This document shows, piece by piece, positions 61,838 through 64,000 of a stretch of DNA of 64,000 nt. The first letter of the stretch is position 1, and every line of letters starts with the position of its first letter. The translations under genes were made by a program, and so were the position numbers. The stretch is from DATKPA01 sp051955985. GTDB taxonomy: Bacteria > Planctomycetota > Phycisphaerae > WQYP01. The stretch spans positions 54,749 through 118,748 of the forward strand of contig JBQCGD010000167.1 in assembly GCA_051955985.1 (NCBI GenBank), written 5' to 3'. A model generated the notes under the pieces. It was not told the DNA's origin and ran no database searches. It saw only the letters and a program-made list of their open reading frames with translations.

Positions 61838-62701
61838 GTGGATTCGCCCCCGAACCCCTCCAGTTCGTCTGAAAATGACCCAAAAACGCCCGAAAGTGCG
61901 CGGGAAACGCCGGTTTCTGCGGCCAGATCGACGGCAAAAGAGGGGGTTGCGTACACCTACCGCGGCGAAGGCACCTCACGCTTCCAGGCCGTCTCCTGGG
62001 CGACCGGGCGCCTCCTCTCCCGCCTCGCCGCCATGCTCCTCTTCCGCCTCCACGTCTCGGGCCAAGCGCGCATCCCGCGCAAGGGCGGGGTGCTGATGGT
62101 CACCAACCACCAGTCCTTCCTCGACCCCTGGCTCATCGGGATCGCGCCGTCGCGGCAGATCCACTACATGGCCCGCGACACACTTTTCAAAGGCGGCTTC
62201 CTGCACCGCCTCATGGAACTCTGGAACGTCTTCCCCGTCAAACGCGGCGCGGCCGACCTCACGGCCATTCGCACTGCGGTCGAACTCCTCGACAAAGGCT
62301 TCATCGTCAATGTCTTTCCCGAAGGCACGCGCTCCGAAGACGGCTCCATCGGCCCCCTCGCCCCGGGCATTTCGCTGATCCTCAACCGCTGCAAGACCGA
62401 CGTTTCGATCCTTCCCGTCGTCATTGACGGCGCTTATGAAGCGTGGCCCCGCGACAAAAAAATGCCCCGCTTCCTCGGCGGCCGCATCCGCATCTGCCAC
62501 GGCCCGCCCATCCCCCCCACCGTCTGGCGCACCTGGTCCTCCGATGAAATCGCCGGCAATATCCGCCGCGCCATGGTCCACCTGCAGGCACAAATGGGAA
62601 GTATTCACGCAACAGAAAGCGCGCGCCGGCTGGCCGAAGACGAAGCCCGGGCGGCAAATGAGCCAAAAAAACGACGCCGCGCGGAAGCCGAAAAACGTTG
62701 A
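61838..62701 (+). CDS. Lysophospholipid acyltransferase (PlsC-like)
   Basis: Starting at a GTG two bases after the cytidylate kinase stop, the 287-residue product has a 45-residue low-complexity lead. The 1-acyl-glycerol-3-phosphate acyltransferase domain follows, with VTNHQSFLDPWLIG (the His-x4-Asp catalytic motif), RDTLFKGGFLHRLMELWNVF and NVFPEGTRSEDGSIGPLAPG. It transfers an acyl group to lysophosphatidate in the inner membrane, the second step of phospholipid synthesis. The C-terminal 30 residues are basic. A hairpin terminator separates it from the convergent pseudopilin gene. An alternative start further in cannot be excluded. Confidence 0.9.
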   Translation: MDSPPNPSSSSENDPKTPESARETPVSAARSTAKEGVAYTYRGEGTSRFQAVSWATGRLLSRLAAMLLFRLHVSGQARIPRKGGVLMVTNHQSFLDPWLIGIAPSRQIHYMARDTLFKGGFLHRLMELWNVFPVKRGAADLTAIRTAVELLDKGFIVNVFPEGTRSEDGSIGPLAPGISLILNRCKTDVSILPVVIDGAYEAWPRDKKMPRFLGGRIRICHGPPIPPTVWRTWSSDEIAGNIRRAMVHLQAQMGSIHATESARRLAEDEARAANEPKKRRRAEAEKR

Positions 62702-62721
62702 AATGCTTTTCCCAAAAGAAA

Positions 62722-62750
62722 GCGAGGGCACCCTTTGCGGATGCCCTCGC
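62722..62750 (-). terminator. Terminator for the pseudopilin gene
   Basis: GCGAGGGCA (62722-62730) pairs with TGCCCTCGC (62742-62750). On the minus strand TTTCTTTTGGGAAAAG follows, so it ends the minus-strand pseudopilin transcript. The plus-strand side lacks a T-tract, but the stem could also slow the convergent acyltransferase transcript. Confidence 0.75.
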
Positions 62751-62778
62751 GTCAATCGCCGGAATTCCATTCAACTGA

Positions 62779-63732
62779 TTACCACCAGAAAATCACAGGC
62801 CCATTGCCACCGGCCTGAGCGCTTCCGGTGAATCCCAACTGGATACTGAAGGAAGCCGTTGTGGAGGACTGCGCGAAGTCTGACCAGTCGACGTGGCCGT
62901 CCAGATACTGGATATTCCGGCCGGCGGGCAGCAGGCTGCCCATGTGCGAGGTCGTGTGCGGCGTCGCCCAGCCACCTTTGACGGAAGTGAAATTCTTATT
63001 GCCGCCCTGGCTGATGGTTGCACAGGTCATGGTGATCGTCTTTGCGGCGGGCACATCGACTTTGCCCGCCCGCGGGTAGACCATGTTCCCATGATCATCA
63101 CGGATCCAGTCCTGGTACGCCCTGGTCGTTTTGCTGATATACGTGACAACCTGCGTGACGCCCGAGCCCGGGTTTGCATACGGAAAGCCCGAATCATCGC
63201 CACCCGTCGCGGGGACAACACCATTGGTGGTGTGAACGCGGCGCGTCATGACGTAGTAGCCGAGAACGGCAAAATTCGGCGCCGAGAAGTTCCAGAGGCC
63301 GGGGTCGTCCTGGACCATGTTGTCCGGGTCATAGAACAGTCTCTGGTTCTTGGCGTTTTTCTGCATGTCCTGGCCGGCGAGAATTTCATTCGCGTCGTAG
63401 CTCATGTCGGAGGACATCATCGTGTCGCGCCACTGCATCGGCACATCCCACATCCAGGCGCCGCCGCCGTTGCCGTTGCCGTTGAGCGCCCCGTACTGGG
63501 GCATCTGGTCGCCGTTCGCGGTGGCGTACGTGGCGAACAGTTCGGCGATCCCGTGAAGGTTGGCCGCATCTGTTGCGCGCCGGGCCCGTTCACGCGCCCT
63601 GCCGAGGCTGGGCAGCAGAATTGCGATCAGCACTGCGATGATGGCGACCACCACCAGCAGTTCGATCAGCGTAAATGCCCGTGCCCCTGGCTGATTTTCT
63701 CCCCTCTCCAGGTTCACCTCTTGGCCTGACAT
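62779..63732 (-). CDS. Prepilin-type N-terminal cleavage/methylation protein (pseudopilin-like)
   Basis: The ATG at 63732 has GGAGG six bases upstream and gives 317 residues; the frame runs on to 63819. The leader peptide MSGQEVNLERGENQPGARA leads into FTLIELLVVVAIIAVLIAIL, a class III signal in which Ala replaces the usual Gly before the Phe. The globular domain ends with GRNIQYLDGHVDW, the planctomycete DG motif. The protein is of the same type as that at 25502-26371. It is followed by a PEP-CTERM protein gene upstream on the same strand, a pairing often seen in these genomes. The Ala at the cleavage point may slow processing but is tolerated in some prepilins. Confidence 0.9.
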   Translation of the reverse strand: MSGQEVNLERGENQPGARAFTLIELLVVVAIIAVLIAILLPSLGRARERARRATDAANLHGIAELFATYATANGDQMPQYGALNGNGNGGGAWMWDVPMQWRDTMMSSDMSYDANEILAGQDMQKNAKNQRLFYDPDNMVQDDPGLWNFSAPNFAVLGYYVMTRRVHTTNGVVPATGGDDSGFPYANPGSGVTQVVTYISKTTRAYQDWIRDDHGNMVYPRAGKVDVPAAKTITMTCATISQGGNKNFTSVKGGWATPHTTSHMGSLLPAGRNIQYLDGHVDWSDFAQSSTTASFSIQLGFTGSAQAGGNGPVIFWW

Positions 63733-63875
63733 AGTAACCTCCGGATATTCCCTTGCCGGAACGCAGCACACGTTCCATCCTGCGGCCCGCGTGAATCGAC
63801 GCGACTCACGCAAACACACTTTCTCTTTTCACTTCACTGCGCGACACGAGCAACGCACTCGGCCGCAATCAACGC

Positions 63876-64000
63876 TTACTTCTGCTTCCGCCGGCGGCTC
63901 AGGAGCCCGACGGCCCCGAGTCCCAGCATCGCCAGGGAGGTCGGTTCCGGCGTCGCGGTCGCCACGGATCCGCCGCCGCTCGAAACCACCGCCGTCATGC
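63876..64000 (-). CDS. PEP-CTERM protein, C-terminal end (cut by window edge)
   Basis: On the minus strand, the frame ending in TAA (63876-63878) reads VATATPEPTSLAMLGLGAVG, then LLSRRRKQK. This is a complete PEP-CTERM sorting signal: Pro-Glu-Pro, a short hydrophobic helix and a basic tail. The window ends about 40 codons from the C-terminus, so the body of the protein and its start are missing. It lies 144 bp upstream of the pseudopilin gene on the same strand. Exosortase processing is expected. Confidence 0.8.
   Translation of the reverse strand, partial: MTAVVSSGGGSVATATPEPTSLAMLGLGAVGLLSRRRKQK

Overview
The window most likely comes from a planctomycete, probably of the Phycisphaerae type. 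The clues are prepilin-type pseudopilins ending in a YLDGH-like motif, several PEP-CTERM proteins (Pro-Glu-Pro, hydrophobic helix, basic tail), autotransporter-type beta-strand repeat proteins without a beta-barrel, giant FN3/CBM surface proteins with an N-terminal LExLExxxLLS motif, and high GC. No rRNA, tRNA, CRISPR array or insertion sequence was recognised. No exosortase gene is present here.

Layout. 1-12.9 kb: a minus-strand exopolysaccharide cluster. It is headed by a NusG/UpxY-type antiterminator, followed by a UDP-sugar dehydrogenase, an eight-FN3 beta-helix protein, an acyltransferase, an FkbM methyltransferase, a probable GT-A glycosyltransferase, two sugar-nucleotide SDR enzymes, a nucleotidyltransferase and the start of a GT4 glycosyltransferase cut by the left edge. 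13.1-19.9 kb: a membrane PAS-GGDEF-HD-GYP protein encoded 18 bp downstream of a 1491-residue FN3/CBM6/cadherin-like protein with a C-terminal membrane anchor. 20.2-25.5 kb: a secreted six-hairpin-like protein, divergent from a beta-propeller histidine kinase and its response regulator. 25.5-34.5 kb: a pseudopilin, a 1771-residue beta-strand repeat PEP-CTERM protein, a gene-poor stretch with the broken end of another PEP-CTERM gene, and a 12-repeat Sel1 lipoprotein.

34.6-45.1 kb: a nitrogen operon on the minus strand: ABC substrate-binding protein, permease, ATPase, allophanate hydrolase split into two genes, two DUF1989 proteins and a biotin carboxylase of the urea/guanidine type. Because DUF1989 pairs have been shown to be carboxyguanidine deiminase, the pathway is more likely guanidine to allophanate to ammonia plus CO2 than plain urea use. 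A sigma-54-like -24/-12 element lies upstream.

45.2-64 kb: a second beta-strand repeat PEP-CTERM protein, a jelly-roll secreted protein, an FN3 lipoprotein, a DUF748 protein, a lipoprotein truncated hemoglobin, a CE6-like esterase, a Gfo/Idh/MocA oxidoreductase, an M20 peptidase, a 1452-residue PEP-CTERM repeat protein, an unknown protein, cytidylate kinase, a PlsC-like acyltransferase, a pseudopilin and the tail of another PEP-CTERM protein.

Two features cut across the window. The plus strand is G-rich before about 28 kb and strongly C-rich after about 32 kb whichever way the genes point, which suggests a replication terminus. Short AT-rich or TTCGTGTC-type tandem repeats lie between genes and, in two places, in frame inside the carboxylase gene.
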